A stretch of 64,000 bases of DNA, from contig FNSS01000001.1 of the NCBI GenBank assembly GCA_900104855.1, forward strand, positions 2,542,001-2,606,000, given 5' to 3'. The translations under genes and the position numbers were made by a program. Below the pieces are notes generated by a model that was given only the letters and a program-made list of their open reading frames with translations, did not search any database and had not been told where the DNA came from. Numbering within the stretch: the stretch's first letter is position 1; the number at the start of each line of letters is the position of its first letter. The stretch comes from Rhizobiales bacterium GAS188. Lineage in GTDB: Bacteria > Pseudomonadota > Alphaproteobacteria > Rhizobiales > Beijerinckiaceae. Positions 17,564 to 27,033 of the stretch are shown piece by piece.

Positions 17564-19717
17564 TCACTCTTGCGCTCCGGCAAGGCCGACGACCGATAGC
17601 GCGAAGGCGTAGGTCAAGGCGAATTCGGAGAGGCGATCGAAGCGGCCGGGCGCCCCCATATGGCCGCCGCTCATATCGGTGCGCAGAAGGACGGGCCTGC
17701 CGGACCGTGAATTGGCGCGCAGCTTTGCGACCCATTTCGCCGGCTCCCAATAGGTCACCCGCGGATCGGTGAGACCGGCGATGGCGAGGATCGCCGGATA
17801 ATGGAGGGGCTTGATATTGTCGATCGGCGAATAGGCGAGGATCGTCCGGAAATCGCTCTCGCTTTCGATGGGGTTTCCCCATTCGGGCCATTCGGGTGGC
17901 GTCAGCGGCAGGTTGGCATCGAGCATGGTCGTCAGCACATCGACGAAGGGCACCTCGGTGACGATGCCGGCGAACAGCTCCGGTGCCCGGTTGGCGACGA
18001 CGCCCATCACCATGCCGCCGGCGCTGCGGCCATTGGCGACGATACGGCCGGCCGAGGTGTAGCGCTTGGCGATCAGCATCCGCGCCACCGACAGATAATC
18101 GGAAAAGCCGTTCTCCTTCAGCGCCCGCTTGCCATCCAGGTACCAGCTCCATCCCTTCTCGGTGCCGCCGCGGATATGGGCGATGGCGTAGATCATGCCG
18201 CGGTCGACGAGCGACAGGCGATGGGCGATGAATTGCGCCGGGACCGACGATCCATAGGCGCCATAGGCATAGAGCAGGCAGGGCGCGCGACCGTCGAGCA
18301 CGAGATCGCGCCGGTGCAGCAGCGTGACCGGGATCGTCTCGCCATCCGGCGCATCGGCATGGAGGCGGCGCACCACATAGGCGTCGGGGTCATGCCCGGA
18401 AGGGACGAGCTGGCGCTTCACCAGGACGCGCTCGCGGCTGACCATGTCGTAGTCATAGGTCTCGGCCGGCCGCGCCGGCGTGGAGATGGTGAAGCGCAAG
18501 ATGTCGGTATCAAATTCCGCACCCGCGTCGAGGGAGAGCGCGAAGGCCTCCTCCTCGAAGGTGACGGCATGCTCGAGGCCGCTCGCCAGCGCCCGGATCA
18601 AGAGGCGCGGCAGGCCATCCTCGCGCTCGAGCCAGACGAGATGGCGCGCAAAGATCGCGTGCTGCAGCACCATCACGCCTGGCCGATGCGGCACGATATC
18701 GCCCCATTCGGCAGGGCCCGGCGTTGAAAGCGGCGCTTCGACGATCTTGAAATCCTCCGCCCCGTCGCGGTTGGTGCGGATGAACAGGCGATCCCGCCCG
18801 ATCTCGATCTCGTAGCGGATGCCAGCCTGTCGCGCCGCCACCAGGATGGGCGGTGCCTCAGGGCGGTCGAGATCGAGGATGAAGGCTTCCGAGGTCTCGT
18901 GATCACGAACCGCGATCGAGGCATGCCGTCCCTCGCGCTCGCGATGCACCGACACGAACCAGCCCTGCGCCCGTTCCTCGAAGACGAGACTGTCCGAGGA
19001 TGCAGGCGCGCCGATCACATGACGCCACAAGGTGCGGGCCCGATGATTGTCGTCGAGCCGCACATAGAAGAAGGACGAGCCATCGCCGGACCAGACCACG
19101 GGGTCTCCGCGCGCATTCAACACGGCGTCGGCGCGCGTATTGGCGACCGTGTCGGGCAAATCGCGATTGCGCGCGAGGTCGCGCACGCGGATGGTGAAGA
19201 ATTCCGAGCCCGCCTCATCGACCGCATAAGCAATGAGGCGATGGTCGGGGGAGTGGCTCGCCGGGCCGAGCTGGAAAAAACCACGGCCCGCAGCCAGGCT
19301 TTCGCCGTCGATCAGCAACTCCTCCTCCGGCTCTTCTTCCGGGCTGCCCGCCCGCTTGCGGCGGACGAGGCAAGGATGCTGGGAGCCGCTGCGCCAGCGC
19401 CTGTAATACAGGAAGGGTCCGTCGGGGACGGGCGCGGTCGTGTCCTCATCCTCGAGACGACCCCGCAACTCCGCCGTCAGCGTCTCGATCAGCGGTTGGA
19501 GCGGAGCAAGGCAAGCATCCGCATAGGCGTTTTCGGCTTCGAGATGGACGCCGATATCGGCTGGCAACGCCGCGGCATCTTTCAGCACCTCCTGCCAATT
19601 CGGCGCCTTGAGCCAAGCATAGTCGTCATGAATGACGATACCGTGATTTGTGGTTTTATGTGGCTTTGTTGCACAAATTGGCGCGGTCACGGCCGGCACT
19701 GCGATGGGCGCGTTCAC
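17564..19717 (-). CDS. ptrB: S9 family serine peptidase, oligopeptidase B
   Basis: A 717-residue cytosolic prolyl-oligopeptidase-family enzyme that cleaves short peptides, typically after basic residues. The N-terminal half is a seven-bladed beta propeller. The C-terminal alpha/beta-hydrolase domain has the nucleophile in GRSAGG (Ser565), Asp651 in LTDPRVTYWEP and His686 in SGGHMG. YAYGAYG and IRGGTEKGWSWYLDG are typical of oligopeptidase B. There is no signal peptide. The start appears to be a GTG at 19717 (VNAPIAVPAV). It is a single gene, divergent from mucR across 544 bp. Confidence 0.9.
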   Translation of the reverse strand: MNAPIAVPAVTAPICATKPHKTTNHGIVIHDDYAWLKAPNWQEVLKDAAALPADIGVHLEAENAYADACLAPLQPLIETLTAELRGRLEDEDTTAPVPDGPFLYYRRWRSGSQHPCLVRRKRAGSPEEEPEEELLIDGESLAAGRGFFQLGPASHSPDHRLIAYAVDEAGSEFFTIRVRDLARNRDLPDTVANTRADAVLNARGDPVVWSGDGSSFFYVRLDDNHRARTLWRHVIGAPASSDSLVFEERAQGWFVSVHREREGRHASIAVRDHETSEAFILDLDRPEAPPILVAARQAGIRYEIEIGRDRLFIRTNRDGAEDFKIVEAPLSTPGPAEWGDIVPHRPGVMVLQHAIFARHLVWLEREDGLPRLLIRALASGLEHAVTFEEEAFALSLDAGAEFDTDILRFTISTPARPAETYDYDMVSRERVLVKRQLVPSGHDPDAYVVRRLHADAPDGETIPVTLLHRRDLVLDGRAPCLLYAYGAYGSSVPAQFIAHRLSLVDRGMIYAIAHIRGGTEKGWSWYLDGKRALKENGFSDYLSVARMLIAKRYTSAGRIVANGRSAGGMVMGVVANRAPELFAGIVTEVPFVDVLTTMLDANLPLTPPEWPEWGNPIESESDFRTILAYSPIDNIKPLHYPAILAIAGLTDPRVTYWEPAKWVAKLRANSRSGRPVLLRTDMSGGHMGAPGRFDRLSEFALTYAFALSVVGLAGAQE

Positions 19718-20261
19718 GCTGCGGCCTTTCGGCGAGCTTGTGTCCGGCCTACCCTGAATCGAATCATTCCAATGAAGAGGTCCCGCTCCTTCATGCGGCG
19801 CAATCGCGCGGTTCGTACCGAAAATCGCCGCGATGGTCCATTAATGCCGCAGCGGCAGGCGCCTCGCGGCTGGTCGGCGCGGGGGCCGCGCAACCTGGAG
19901 CAATGACGGTTTCGTTCATCAGGGTCATCCAGACTAGCCTAATCGACAACTTGAGCTATGCATCAAGATATGATGAGGCACGCATATTTAGAAGGGCGTC
20001 TAGGGGTCGCACTAGGTCGAGTTAAGTTTTTTGGAGCCATACCGACCTCGATACTTAAAGTGAATGCTGAAAAACGACTTGAAATCACTGAAAAGGCAGA
20101 TTAGAGCAATGGCCGCGGCTTATTTCGAATCGATAGCCGCACGACCGCAAAATGCATGCGGATGGAACCAGAGCAAGTCTCGCCAATCTCGGTCGGCATA
20201 CGCCGCTGATATGGGGGGCGACGTCTTGTCCAGCAAGTTGATCCAGAAAGGCTAGATTGAA
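19718..20261. other. 544-bp AT-richer intergenic region upstream of mucR
   Basis: Separates divergent ptrB and mucR. The part from about 19930 to 20110 is clearly richer in A and T than the surroundings (runs such as AAGTTTTTTGGAG and GCTGAAAAACGAC). MucR proteins are known to bind AT-rich DNA and repress their own gene, so this is a plausible autoregulatory region. I could not define a site, and small open frames here show no coding features. Confidence 0.5.
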
Positions 20262-20681
20262 ATGAACACAACCGAGGGGTCTGCTCAGTTCATTGAGCTC
20301 GCGACCGATATCGTGTCTGCATATGTCAGCAACAATTCCGTTGCCTCGGGTGAGCTTCCGACCCTCATCAAGGATGTTTTCGGCGCATTGTCGCGCGTGT
20401 CCACGGGCGAGCCCGCCACCCCTGCGGAAGCCGCCAAGCCTGCCGTTCCGGTCAAGAAATCCATTACTCCCGACTACATCATCTGCCTCGAGGACGGCAA
20501 GCAGTTCAAGTCGCTGAAGCGGCATCTGCGCACGCAATACGGGCTCTCGCCCGAGCAATACCGCGAGAAGTGGAATCTTCCTTCCGACTACCCGATGGTC
20601 GCGCCCAACTATGCTGCGGCGCGCTCCAAGCTCGCCAAGCAGATGGGCCTCGGCCAGCAGCGCAAGAAGTCGCGTCGCTGA
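20262..20681 (+). CDS. MucR/Ros family transcriptional regulator
   Basis: A 139-residue regulator of the MucR/Ros family, which controls surface polysaccharide, motility and host-interaction genes in rhizobia and relatives. The N-terminal oligomerisation region (residues 1-45) is followed by a linker and the zinc-finger domain. Ligand positions are Cys75, Asp78 and His88, but the expected second histidine in HLRTHY is glutamine (HLRTQY, residue 92). [32 protein letters not shown] is fully canonical. The loss of one zinc ligand resembles zinc-independent Mesorhizobium homologues. Monocistronic, with a palindrome 50 bp downstream. Confidence 0.92.
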   Translation: MNTTEGSAQFIELATDIVSAYVSNNSVASGELPTLIKDVFGALSRVSTGEPATPAEAAKPAVPVKKSITPDYIICLEDGKQFKSLKRHLRTQYGLSPEQYREKWNLPSDYPMVAPNYAAARSKLAKQMGLGQQRKKSRR

Positions 20682-20731
20682 TTCGCGGGACACGGCGCTA
20701 ATCAAGCGGTGCCGGACAGGGATTCGTCATC

Positions 20732-20755
20732 ATGGCCGGGGCTTGCCCCGGCCAT
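20732..20755. repeat. GC-rich palindrome downstream of mucR
   Basis: Near-perfect inverted repeat with arms ATGGCCGGGGC and GCCCCGGCCAT separated by 2 bp, 50 bp after the mucR stop. No T run follows, so it is more likely a dispersed palindromic repeat than a standard terminator. Confidence 0.7.
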
Positions 20756-20939
20756 CTGCGTCACTGAAGGGACACGATTCGCCTGATCAGGCAGCCAAGC
20801 GCTCTTCCATCGGGGGCCAATCATCGCCTATCGTCAACAGATCGTAACCTTGGCAGGCACATCATAAGCGATCGGGTGCGACGCGACCCGATCCGGACCG
20901 TCACCTCGGAGCTCGGATCCGACCCGATAGGGAGCGCGC

Positions 20940-21851
20940 ATGACGTCGCTCGAGGCAAACCCAGGATCGTCGCAATACAAGGGACCCGAGCCCTCGCGCC
21001 AGCTCCTGCGTTTCGTCCTGTGCGCCGATGACTTTGCCTTGAGCGCGGGAGTGAGCGAGGCGATCCTCGATCTCCTCGAACGCCGGCGCATCAGCGCCAC
21101 GGGCGCCATGACCAATCGCGAGAATTGGCCGGTCGCTGCCCCGCGCCTGCGGCAATTCTCGGCGAGCGCCGATCTCGGCGTGCATCTCAACCTGACCTGC
21201 GGCGCATCCGTCAGCGTCATGTCGCGCTTCGCTCCGACCGGCGAGCTGCCGCCCTTCGGCAAGGTGCTGCGCGGGGCGCTCTGGGGACGTCTGCCGCTGG
21301 CGGAGATCGCAGACGAGTTTCGCCGCCAGATCGACGCCTTCGCACGGCAAATGGGGCGCGAACCGGATTTCCTCGACGGCCATCAGCATGTGCATGCGTT
21401 CCCGGGGGTGCGCGAGGCGCTGATCGCCGCCCTCGACGGGCTGGGGCTGGCGCGCCGGCTCTATGTGCGCGATCCGGCCGATCGCCTCGGCGCCATCGCG
21501 GAGCGCCGTCTCTGCGCCGGCAAGGCCATGGTGATCGCCACTCTGGCACGCGGCTTCGGCCCCAAGCTCGAGGCACGCGCCATCCTGGCGAATAGCAGCT
21601 TTGCCGGCATCGTCCCCTTCAATCCGCGCCGCGATTATGCAACCGATTTCGCGCGCTTCCTGCGCCGCCCCGGCGATCGCCATCTCGTGATGTGCCATCC
21701 GGGTTTCGTCGACGCCGAACTGCAGGCCGCCGATCCCGTCGGCGCCACGCGCCCCAAGGAGCATGAATTCTTCGCCGGCGAGGCTTTCCCGGCATTGCTC
21801 GAGCGCCACTCCGCCATGCCGTCGCGCATGCGCGACCTTAAGGCCGCTTGA
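20940..21851 (+). CDS. ChbG/HpnK family deacetylase (YdjC-like)
   Basis: A 303-residue polysaccharide-deacetylase-like hydrolase of the YdjC family. Metal-site elements are CADDFALSAGV (Asp-Asp pair at about residues 30-31), LGVHLNLT and DGHQHVHAFPGV, followed near the C-terminus by LVMCHPGFVD. Family members deacetylate N-acetyl sugars: ChbG on chitobiose, HpnK on N-acetylglucosaminyl hopanoid. No hopanoid or chitobiose genes lie nearby, so the substrate is open. A GGGAGCGC ribosome site precedes the ATG. It converges with livF. Confidence 0.82.
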   Translation: MTSLEANPGSSQYKGPEPSRQLLRFVLCADDFALSAGVSEAILDLLERRRISATGAMTNRENWPVAAPRLRQFSASADLGVHLNLTCGASVSVMSRFAPTGELPPFGKVLRGALWGRLPLAEIADEFRRQIDAFARQMGREPDFLDGHQHVHAFPGVREALIAALDGLGLARRLYVRDPADRLGAIAERRLCAGKAMVIATLARGFGPKLEARAILANSSFAGIVPFNPRRDYATDFARFLRRPGDRHLVMCHPGFVDAELQAADPVGATRPKEHEFFAGEAFPALLERHSAMPSRMRDLKAA

Positions 21852-21934
21852 GGGCGGGCCGCGGCCGGCCTGCGCCAAAGGATGCACATATTGTTGAGCG
21901 TGTCAGCGAGGCGCGACCTTGCCGATCGCTTCGC

Positions 21935-22654
21935 TCACCGCTCGCCTCCGAGATAGGCATCCTGGACTTCGGGATTGTGCAACAGCTCGCGCCCCTCGCC
22001 CGACAGCACGATGCGGCCTGTCTGCAGCACATAGCCGAAATGGGCGATCTGCAGGGCGAGCGTGGCGTTCTGCTCGACCATGAAGACGGTGACGCCCTGC
22101 TGGTTGATGGTCTTGATCAGCGACAGCACCTGATCGACCGCGATCGGAGACAGGCCCATGGTGGGCTCGTCCATGCAGATCAGCCGCGGGCGGCCCATCA
22201 GGGCGCGCGCCATCGCCACCATCTGCTGCTCGCCGCCCGACAAGGTGCCGGCCTGCTGGCCGGCCCGCTCGGCGATGCGCGGGAAGAGGTCCTGCATGCG
22301 CTCATAATCTTGCGCGACGGCGGGGCGGTCGCGGCGCGCATAGGCGCCCATCAGCACGTTCTCGCGCACCGTCATGGTGGCGAAGAGCCGCCGGCTCTCG
22401 GGCACCGAGCCGATGCCGCGCCTGATGATCTGCGGCGTCGAGAGGCCTGCGATCGAAGTGCCCGCAAAGCTCACGGCACCCGAGCGCGGCCGCAACAGGC
22501 CGAGCACCACTTTCATGGTCGTGGACTTGCCGGACGCATTGCCGCCGAGCAGGCAGACGATCTGGCCTTCGCCGACCTTGAGCGACAGGTCGAAATGCAC
22601 CTGCACGGCGCCATAGGCGGTGTTGACGTTGTCGAGCTCGAGGAGCGCGGTCAT
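21935..22654 (-). CDS. livF: Branched-chain amino acid ABC transporter ATP-binding protein LivF
   Basis: A 239-residue ATPase subunit of a branched-chain amino-acid-type importer. Motifs are complete: Walker A GGNASGKSTT (residues about 36-45), Q-loop, signature LSGGEQQMVAMARAL, Walker B RLICMDEPTMGL and the switch histidine region. The Walker A has Asn-Ala instead of the common Asn-Gly-Ala spacing but keeps GKST. Its ATG overlaps the livG stop by 4 bp (ATGA type), so the two are translationally coupled. Last gene of the liv operon. Confidence 0.93.
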   Translation of the reverse strand: MTALLELDNVNTAYGAVQVHFDLSLKVGEGQIVCLLGGNASGKSTTMKVVLGLLRPRSGAVSFAGTSIAGLSTPQIIRRGIGSVPESRRLFATMTVRENVLMGAYARRDRPAVAQDYERMQDLFPRIAERAGQQAGTLSGGEQQMVAMARALMGRPRLICMDEPTMGLSPIAVDQVLSLIKTINQQGVTVFMVEQNATLALQIAHFGYVLQTGRIVLSGEGRELLHNPEVQDAYLGGER

Positions 22655-23580
22655 CGGGCGGCTCCCGCGGTCGCATCTCCGGAGGAGGCATCTCCTGCGG
22701 CCTTATGGGCGCGGCCGAGATAGGCCTCGATCACCTGCGGGTCATGGCGTACCTCGGCCGGCTTGCCCTCGGCGATCTTGCGGCCATTATCCATGACGAC
22801 GATGCGGTCCGACAGCTCCATGACCATGTCGAGCTTGTGCTCGATCAGCAGGATGGTGAGGCCGCGCTCCTTCAGGCCGCGGATGATCTCGAGCATTTCG
22901 CGCGTCTCGGTCGGGTTCATGCCGGCGGTCGGCTCATCGAGCAGCAGCAGGCGCGGTGCGAGCGCCAGCGCCCGCGCGATCTCGACGCGCCGGCGATTGG
23001 CGTAAGAGAGGCTGTGCGCCGGATGGTCGAGGCGCGGCACGAGCCGGTCGCCGAACATCTTGAGGATGTCGATCGCCTCGCAACGCAACGCCTCCTCCTC
23101 GATACGCAAGGCCGCCGGGCGCAGCACCGCGAGCGCGAGCTCCGCGAGCCCGCCGATTCCAGGCAGGCGCGGCCGCGCGGCGCGCAGCCTTGCATGCGAG
23201 CCGATCAGCACATTGTCGATCACCGACAGATTGGCGAAGACGCGCCCATGCTGGAAGGTGCGGGCAATGCCGCGCTCGGCCAGCGCCTCCGGCGGATAAG
23301 CGGTGATGTCCTCGCCCGCATAAGTGACGCTGCCGCCATCCGGCCGGTCGAGGCCGGTGATCAAGTTGAACAAGGTGGTCTTGCCGGCGCCGTTCGGGCC
23401 GATGACGCTGACGAACTCGCCTTCAGCAACGGCGATGTCGATGGCGTCGACGGCCGTGAGCCCGCCGAAGCGGCGCGTGAGGCTCTTGGCTTGCACAAGC
23501 GCCTTGGCTTGCACAAGCGCCTTGGCTTCCACGGCGACCTTGGCTTGCAAGAGCCCCTCGGTTCCCGGTTGCGCGCTCAT
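22651..23580 (-). CDS. livG: Branched-chain amino acid ABC transporter ATP-binding protein LivG, with a repeat-encoded N-terminal extension
   Basis: A 309-residue ATPase subunit. Walker A is [16 protein letters not shown], the signature region is [17 protein letters not shown], Walker B is [16 protein letters not shown] and the LivG C-terminal part ends [14 protein letters not shown]. Residues about 5-32 are an extension with [14 protein letters not shown], encoded by four 18-bp tandem units at 23485-23556. Ordinary LivG proteins start near SLTRRFGGL. The ATG at 23580 overlaps the end of the permease gene by 4 bp. The extension may be helical and tolerated by the ATPase fold. An internal start is possible but no ATG lies between it and the core. 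Confidence 0.9.
   Translation of the reverse strand: MSAQPGTEGLLQAKVAVEAKALVQAKALVQAKSLTRRFGGLTAVDAIDIAVAEGEFVSVIGPNGAGKTTLFNLITGLDRPDGGSVTYAGEDITAYPPEALAERGIARTFQHGRVFANLSVIDNVLIGSHARLRAARPRLPGIGGLAELALAVLRPAALRIEEEALRCEAIDILKMFGDRLVPRLDHPAHSLSYANRRRVEIARALALAPRLLLLDEPTAGMNPTETREMLEIIRGLKERGLTILLIEHKLDMVMELSDRIVVMDNGRKIAEGKPAEVRHDPQVIEAYLGRAHKAAGDASSGDATAGAAR
23485..23556. repeat. Four tandem 18-bp units inside the 5' end of livG
   Basis: Units of cttggcttgcacaagcgc on the plus strand: two exact copies (23485-23502 and 23503-23520) and two degenerate copies to 23556. The length is divisible by three, so the livG frame is kept. They encode the repeated peptide ALVQAK. Confidence 0.85.
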
Positions 23581-25403
23581 ATGGTCCCCATCAGGCCCTG
23601 GGGACGGAAGCGGATCAGCAACAGGAGCACGATGCCATAGATCAGCATGCGGTAATCGGCGGCGCCCCGGAAGATCTCCGGCAAGGCGATGAGCGCGATG
23701 GAGGCGAACAGCGCCCCGATCACATTGCCCATGCCGCCGAGGATCACCATGGTCAGCGCCAGGATCGACAAGGTGGAATCGAAGGTCTCGAAATTGATGT
23801 AGGAATAGATATGCGCCGTCAGCGCGCCGGCGATGCCGGCGAGGAAAGCGCCGAAGCCGAAGGCCAGGGCTTTGTAGCGGTTGAGCGAGATGCCATAGCT
23901 GCGTGCCGCCACATCGTCCTCGCGGATGGCGCGCCAGGTGCGCCCGAGATGCGAGCCGAGGAGCCGCAATTGCAGCGCGGCGAGCACCAGCAGGATGATC
24001 AGCGCCAGCCAATACTGGCCTTGCGGCGAATAGATCGGCTGGCCCGCAATGGCGAGCGGCGGAATGCCCGAGACGCCGAGCGGGCCGCGCGTCAAGCTCT
24101 CCCAGTTGAGGATGACGAGCGCCACGACCTCGCCCATGCCGAGCGTCGCGATCGAGACATAATGGCCGCGCAGCCGGAAGGCCGGATAGGCGAGCGCCGT
24201 GCCGAGCGCCGCGGCGATCAGGCCGGCGAGCGGCACCGAGGCCGCAACCGGCAGGCCGAGATTGAGCGCGATGAGCGCCGACGCATAACCGCCGATGGCG
24301 AGCAGGCCCGCATGGCCGAGCGAGATCAGCCCGACCGTGCCCGAGATCAGCGTCAGGCCGACCGCGAGGATGCCGTAGAGCCAGGCATTGGTGAGCACCT
24401 GCAACGCATAGGCGCTGCGCACGAAGAGCGGCAAGGCGAGCGCCAGCACGGCGAGGGCCGCCAGCGCCCAGGCGGGCAGGTTGATCGGGCTCGTCGGCGG
24501 CACGAAGGTGCCGGTGAGCGGCTCGGGCGGCGGGCGGCGATTATTGCTGAACAGGCCGTTCGGACGGAAGACGAGGAAGATCAGCAACAGCGCGAAGGCG
24601 AAGAGATTGCGGTAGGTGGTGCCGAACAGCGCGATGCCGTAGCTCTCGATCAGGCCGAGCAGCAGGCTGCCGACCACCGCCCCCGGCACATTGCCCATGC
24701 CGCCGATGAGCAGCGCCACAACCCCCTTCAGCGTCGCCTGGAAGCCCATCCCCGGATCGATGGTGTTGTAATACATGCCGACCAGCATGCCCGACAGGCC
24801 GCCAAGCGCGGACGCGATGGCGAAGACGAGCTGGTTCACCGCATCGACATCGACACCGACCTGCTTTGCCGCATCGCGATCGAGCGCGGTGGCGCGCACC
24901 GCCCAGCCGAGCTTGGTGAAGCGCAGGAAGCCGAACAGCAAGGCGGCGCTCGCGACCCCGATGCCGAAGATCAGGAGATCGAGCGCCCCGATGGTGCCGT
25001 CGCCGATGCGGATGCGCCAGTTCGGCAGCTGGCTCGGCAGCGAGCGCGGGTCGGCGCCGAAGACGAGCTGCAACACCTGGTCGAGCACGAGGCTGATGCC
25101 GATGGTGGCGAGCAGCGGCGCGATGCGTGGCGCGTTCTGCAGCGGGCGCAGGCCGAGCCGCTCGATGGCGAGCCCGATGACGGCGCAGCCCATCATCACC
25201 AGCGCCATGGTCAGCGGCAGCGGCGTCGCGAGATGATGGATCGCGCTCCAGCCGATGAAGGCGCCGACCGCATAGACCGAGCCATGCGCGAAATTGATCA
25301 GATGCGAGACGCCGAAGATCAAGGCGAGACCGACCGCCAGCAACATGTAGATGTTGCCGACGATCAGACCGTTGACGGTGTAGTCGATGAAGGCGGTCGA
25401 CAT
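23577..25403 (-). CDS. Fused LivH-LivM branched-chain amino acid ABC transporter permease
   Basis: A 608-residue membrane protein that joins the two permeases of a LIV-type importer in one chain. Residues 1-290 are LivH-like ([79 protein letters not shown]). A short cytoplasmic linker ([10 protein letters not shown]) leads to a LivM-like half ([108 protein letters not shown]). Each half keeps its own ABC-coupling loop. The frame is open throughout, so this is a genuine fusion, known in some LIV-type systems. Confidence 0.92.
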   Translation of the reverse strand: MSTAFIDYTVNGLIVGNIYMLLAVGLALIFGVSHLINFAHGSVYAVGAFIGWSAIHHLATPLPLTMALVMMGCAVIGLAIERLGLRPLQNAPRIAPLLATIGISLVLDQVLQLVFGADPRSLPSQLPNWRIRIGDGTIGALDLLIFGIGVASAALLFGFLRFTKLGWAVRATALDRDAAKQVGVDVDAVNQLVFAIASALGGLSGMLVGMYYNTIDPGMGFQATLKGVVALLIGGMGNVPGAVVGSLLLGLIESYGIALFGTTYRNLFAFALLLIFLVFRPNGLFSNNRRPPPEPLTGTFVPPTSPINLPAWALAALAVLALALPLFVRSAYALQVLTNAWLYGILAVGLTLISGTVGLISLGHAGLLAIGGYASALIALNLGLPVAASVPLAGLIAAALGTALAYPAFRLRGHYVSIATLGMGEVVALVILNWESLTRGPLGVSGIPPLAIAGQPIYSPQGQYWLALIILLVLAALQLRLLGSHLGRTWRAIREDDVAARSYGISLNRYKALAFGFGAFLAGIAGALTAHIYSYINFETFDSTLSILALTMVILGGMGNVIGALFASIALIALPEIFRGAADYRMLIYGIVLLLLIRFRPQGLMGTI

Positions 25404-25775
25404 CGGCCGCTACCTCGCAGCAATGGCAAGAGGCATGCGGGCCGGCGCGCGGATTCGTTCAAGAGGACGCATCATGATGCACAGCTACCGCATTTGCGCC
25501 GCCGCTGGGAACAGCTTGCCTCGCCTCGTCGGCAAAAAGAAACGGGAGGATCGCTCGGGCCGACGAACGACGAAAGGAACCTCCGCGACCGCGGGCAAAT
25601 GGAGAAGATTGCCCTCCTGACGGATGCTTGAAACCACTAAGCATCATTCATGCCGGAGACTGCTCTTCCGCTTCTCGGCATGAATGAAACGATAGCCAAG
25701 ACTGTGAGCAAGGACGGACTGCGAGCAAGGAGGGACTGCGAGCAAGGATGCGCGCCATGACCGATGAGTCTTTGC
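25404..25775. other. 372-bp gap inside the liv operon with a hairpin and a tandem repeat
   Basis: Between the binding-protein stop and the permease start. It holds a perfect 11-bp inverted repeat (CATTCATGCCG at 25645-25655 and CGGCATGAATG at 25676-25686) and three 17-bp units of the form actgcgagcaaggaggg at 25701-25751. No reading frame with coding features. The hairpin could protect the binding-protein message from decay and lower permease expression. Confidence 0.6.
25645..25686 (-). promoter_or_regulatory. 11-bp inverted repeat in the liv operon
   Basis: Perfect arms with a 20-bp loop, about 90 bp downstream of the binding-protein stop. It lacks a T run, so it is more likely an mRNA stabiliser or partial attenuator than a full terminator. 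A binding site for a regulator is an alternative. Confidence 0.45.
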
Positions 25776-26921
25776 TCAGTTGCCTTTCCACTGGGCGAAT
25801 TTGCTATCCTTCACGGTCAACAGGATGGACATGGGCGCGGCGACGCGGCGCGTCCCCGGCTCGAAGCTCATGCGCCCGTAGATGACGCTCGGAATGTCCT
25901 TGATGGCGCCGAGGCCGTCATGGATCGCCTTGCGGTCGGGACCATAGGTCTTGGCGAGATACCAGGCGACGATCATGGCGTCATAGGAACGCGCCGCATA
26001 GCTGTCGGGGTCCATTCCGTATTTCGCCTTGAAGCCCTGCATGAAGGCCTGCGCCTCGGGGCGCGGATCCTCGGGAAAGAAATTGGTTTCGGTGAAGATG
26101 CCGATATTGGCGGCGTCGCCCGCGATCTCCAGGAATTTCGGCGAATAGATCGAGCCGGCCGCGACCACCGGCTGGGCCATGCCGAGATCGCGCATCTGGC
26201 GCACGATCAAGGCGCCGTCCGGGTAATAGGAGATGAGGATGATGCCGTCGGGACTGGCATCGCGCACCCGCACCAGGGTCGAGCGGAAATCCTTCTCGTT
26301 TGGCAGATAACCTTCGGAGGCGACGATGGTGGCGCCGCGCTGCTTCGCGGCCGCCAGCATCAGCTCCCGGCTGGTGCGGCCCCAATCGCCATTGATGTAG
26401 AGGATGCCGAGCTTCTTCAGGCCGAGCCGGTTGATGGCATAGTCGGCGAGATGGGGCATGTCGTCGGCCTGGTTCGGCGCGTCGCTCCACATATAGTCGC
26501 CGCCCTTGGTGAAGTCGGGATGCGAATTGGTGAAGCCGAACTGCACGAGGCCGCCGCGCTGGTAGATCGGCGAAGCGGCCATCGAGGCGGCGCTCGAGAA
26601 ATCGCCGAGCTCCATGACGATCTCGGGATTGCCGACGAATTTCTGGGCGATCGCCACCGATTGCCGCGGGTCGCTCTGGCTGTCCTCGAACACATAGCCG
26701 AGCTTGCGCCCCTTCACCCCGCCTTGCGCATTGGCATGGTCGATGGCGAGATCGAAGCCGCGCTTCCATTGCGCGCCATATTGCGCGTATTGCCCGGTGA
26801 GCGGTCCCGAGACGCCGACCAGAACGGTGTCTCCGCTCGCCTCCTCGGCGCGCGCCCAAGAGGGCATCGCCACAGGCGTCGTGACGAGTGCGAGCGAGGC
26901 GAGAAAGCTACGGCGGCGCAT
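25776..26921 (-). CDS. Branched-chain amino-acid-type ABC transporter substrate-binding protein
   Basis: A 381-residue periplasmic binding protein, first gene of the liv operon. The N-terminus MRRRSFLASLALVTTPVAMPSWARA is an export signal with consecutive arginines, so Tat or Sec export is possible. The mature part has VLVGVSGPLTGQYAQYGAQWKRGFDLAIDHANAQGGVKGRKL, QSVAIAQKFVGNPEIVMELGDFSS and LGILYINGDWGRTSRELM, and AYDAMI-like ligand-domain motifs. Family members bind leucine-type amino acids, but also amides, aromatic acids or short-chain acids. The ligand cannot be told from sequence. Separated from the permease by 372 bp. Confidence 0.88.
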   Translation of the reverse strand: MRRRSFLASLALVTTPVAMPSWARAEEASGDTVLVGVSGPLTGQYAQYGAQWKRGFDLAIDHANAQGGVKGRKLGYVFEDSQSDPRQSVAIAQKFVGNPEIVMELGDFSSAASMAASPIYQRGGLVQFGFTNSHPDFTKGGDYMWSDAPNQADDMPHLADYAINRLGLKKLGILYINGDWGRTSRELMLAAAKQRGATIVASEGYLPNEKDFRSTLVRVRDASPDGIILISYYPDGALIVRQMRDLGMAQPVVAAGSIYSPKFLEIAGDAANIGIFTETNFFPEDPRPEAQAFMQGFKAKYGMDPDSYAARSYDAMIVAWYLAKTYGPDRKAIHDGLGAIKDIPSVIYGRMSFEPGTRRVAAPMSILLTVKDSKFAQWKGN

Positions 26922-26985
26922 GCTCAGCTCCTAAGCGCGGATGCGTGGACCATCACACACATCGCTGTTGGTCGTCCTTTACTCC

Positions 26986-27032
26986 GCATCATTCTGGTCC
27001 GAAAAGCGGAAGGCCACTTTTCGGAATGATGC
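26986..27032. repeat. Dispersed palindromic element (GCATCATT ... AATGATGC)
   Basis: A 47-bp imperfect palindrome: outer arms GCATCATTC and GAATGATGC-like, inner arms TCCGAAAAG and CTTTTCGGA, with a GC core between. It resembles the abundant interspersed palindromes of Bradyrhizobium and relatives that carry CCGAAAA and CTTTTCGG. It ends directly before the stop of the FAD oxidoreductase. Confidence 0.75.
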
Positions 27033-27033
27033 T

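Noticed and set aside
16386-18152. 588-codon minus-strand frame across the sterol desaturase gene
   Set aside because: Spans the stop of one real gene and the end of another, and contains no domain. The desaturase histidine boxes are on the plus strand.
20064-20255. Possible 63-residue protein upstream of mucR
   Set aside because: Lies in the AT-rich regulatory region, with no ribosome site and no homology that I recognise.
23577-25403. LivHM fusion as an assembly or frame artefact
   Set aside because: The frame is open across the junction with a sensible cytoplasmic linker, and both halves are full-length. Fusions of this type are known.
23811-25631. 606-codon plus-strand frame opposite the LivHM permease
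   Set aside because: Low-complexity antisense reading of a membrane protein gene in a high-GC genome. The permease on the other strand is unmistakable.
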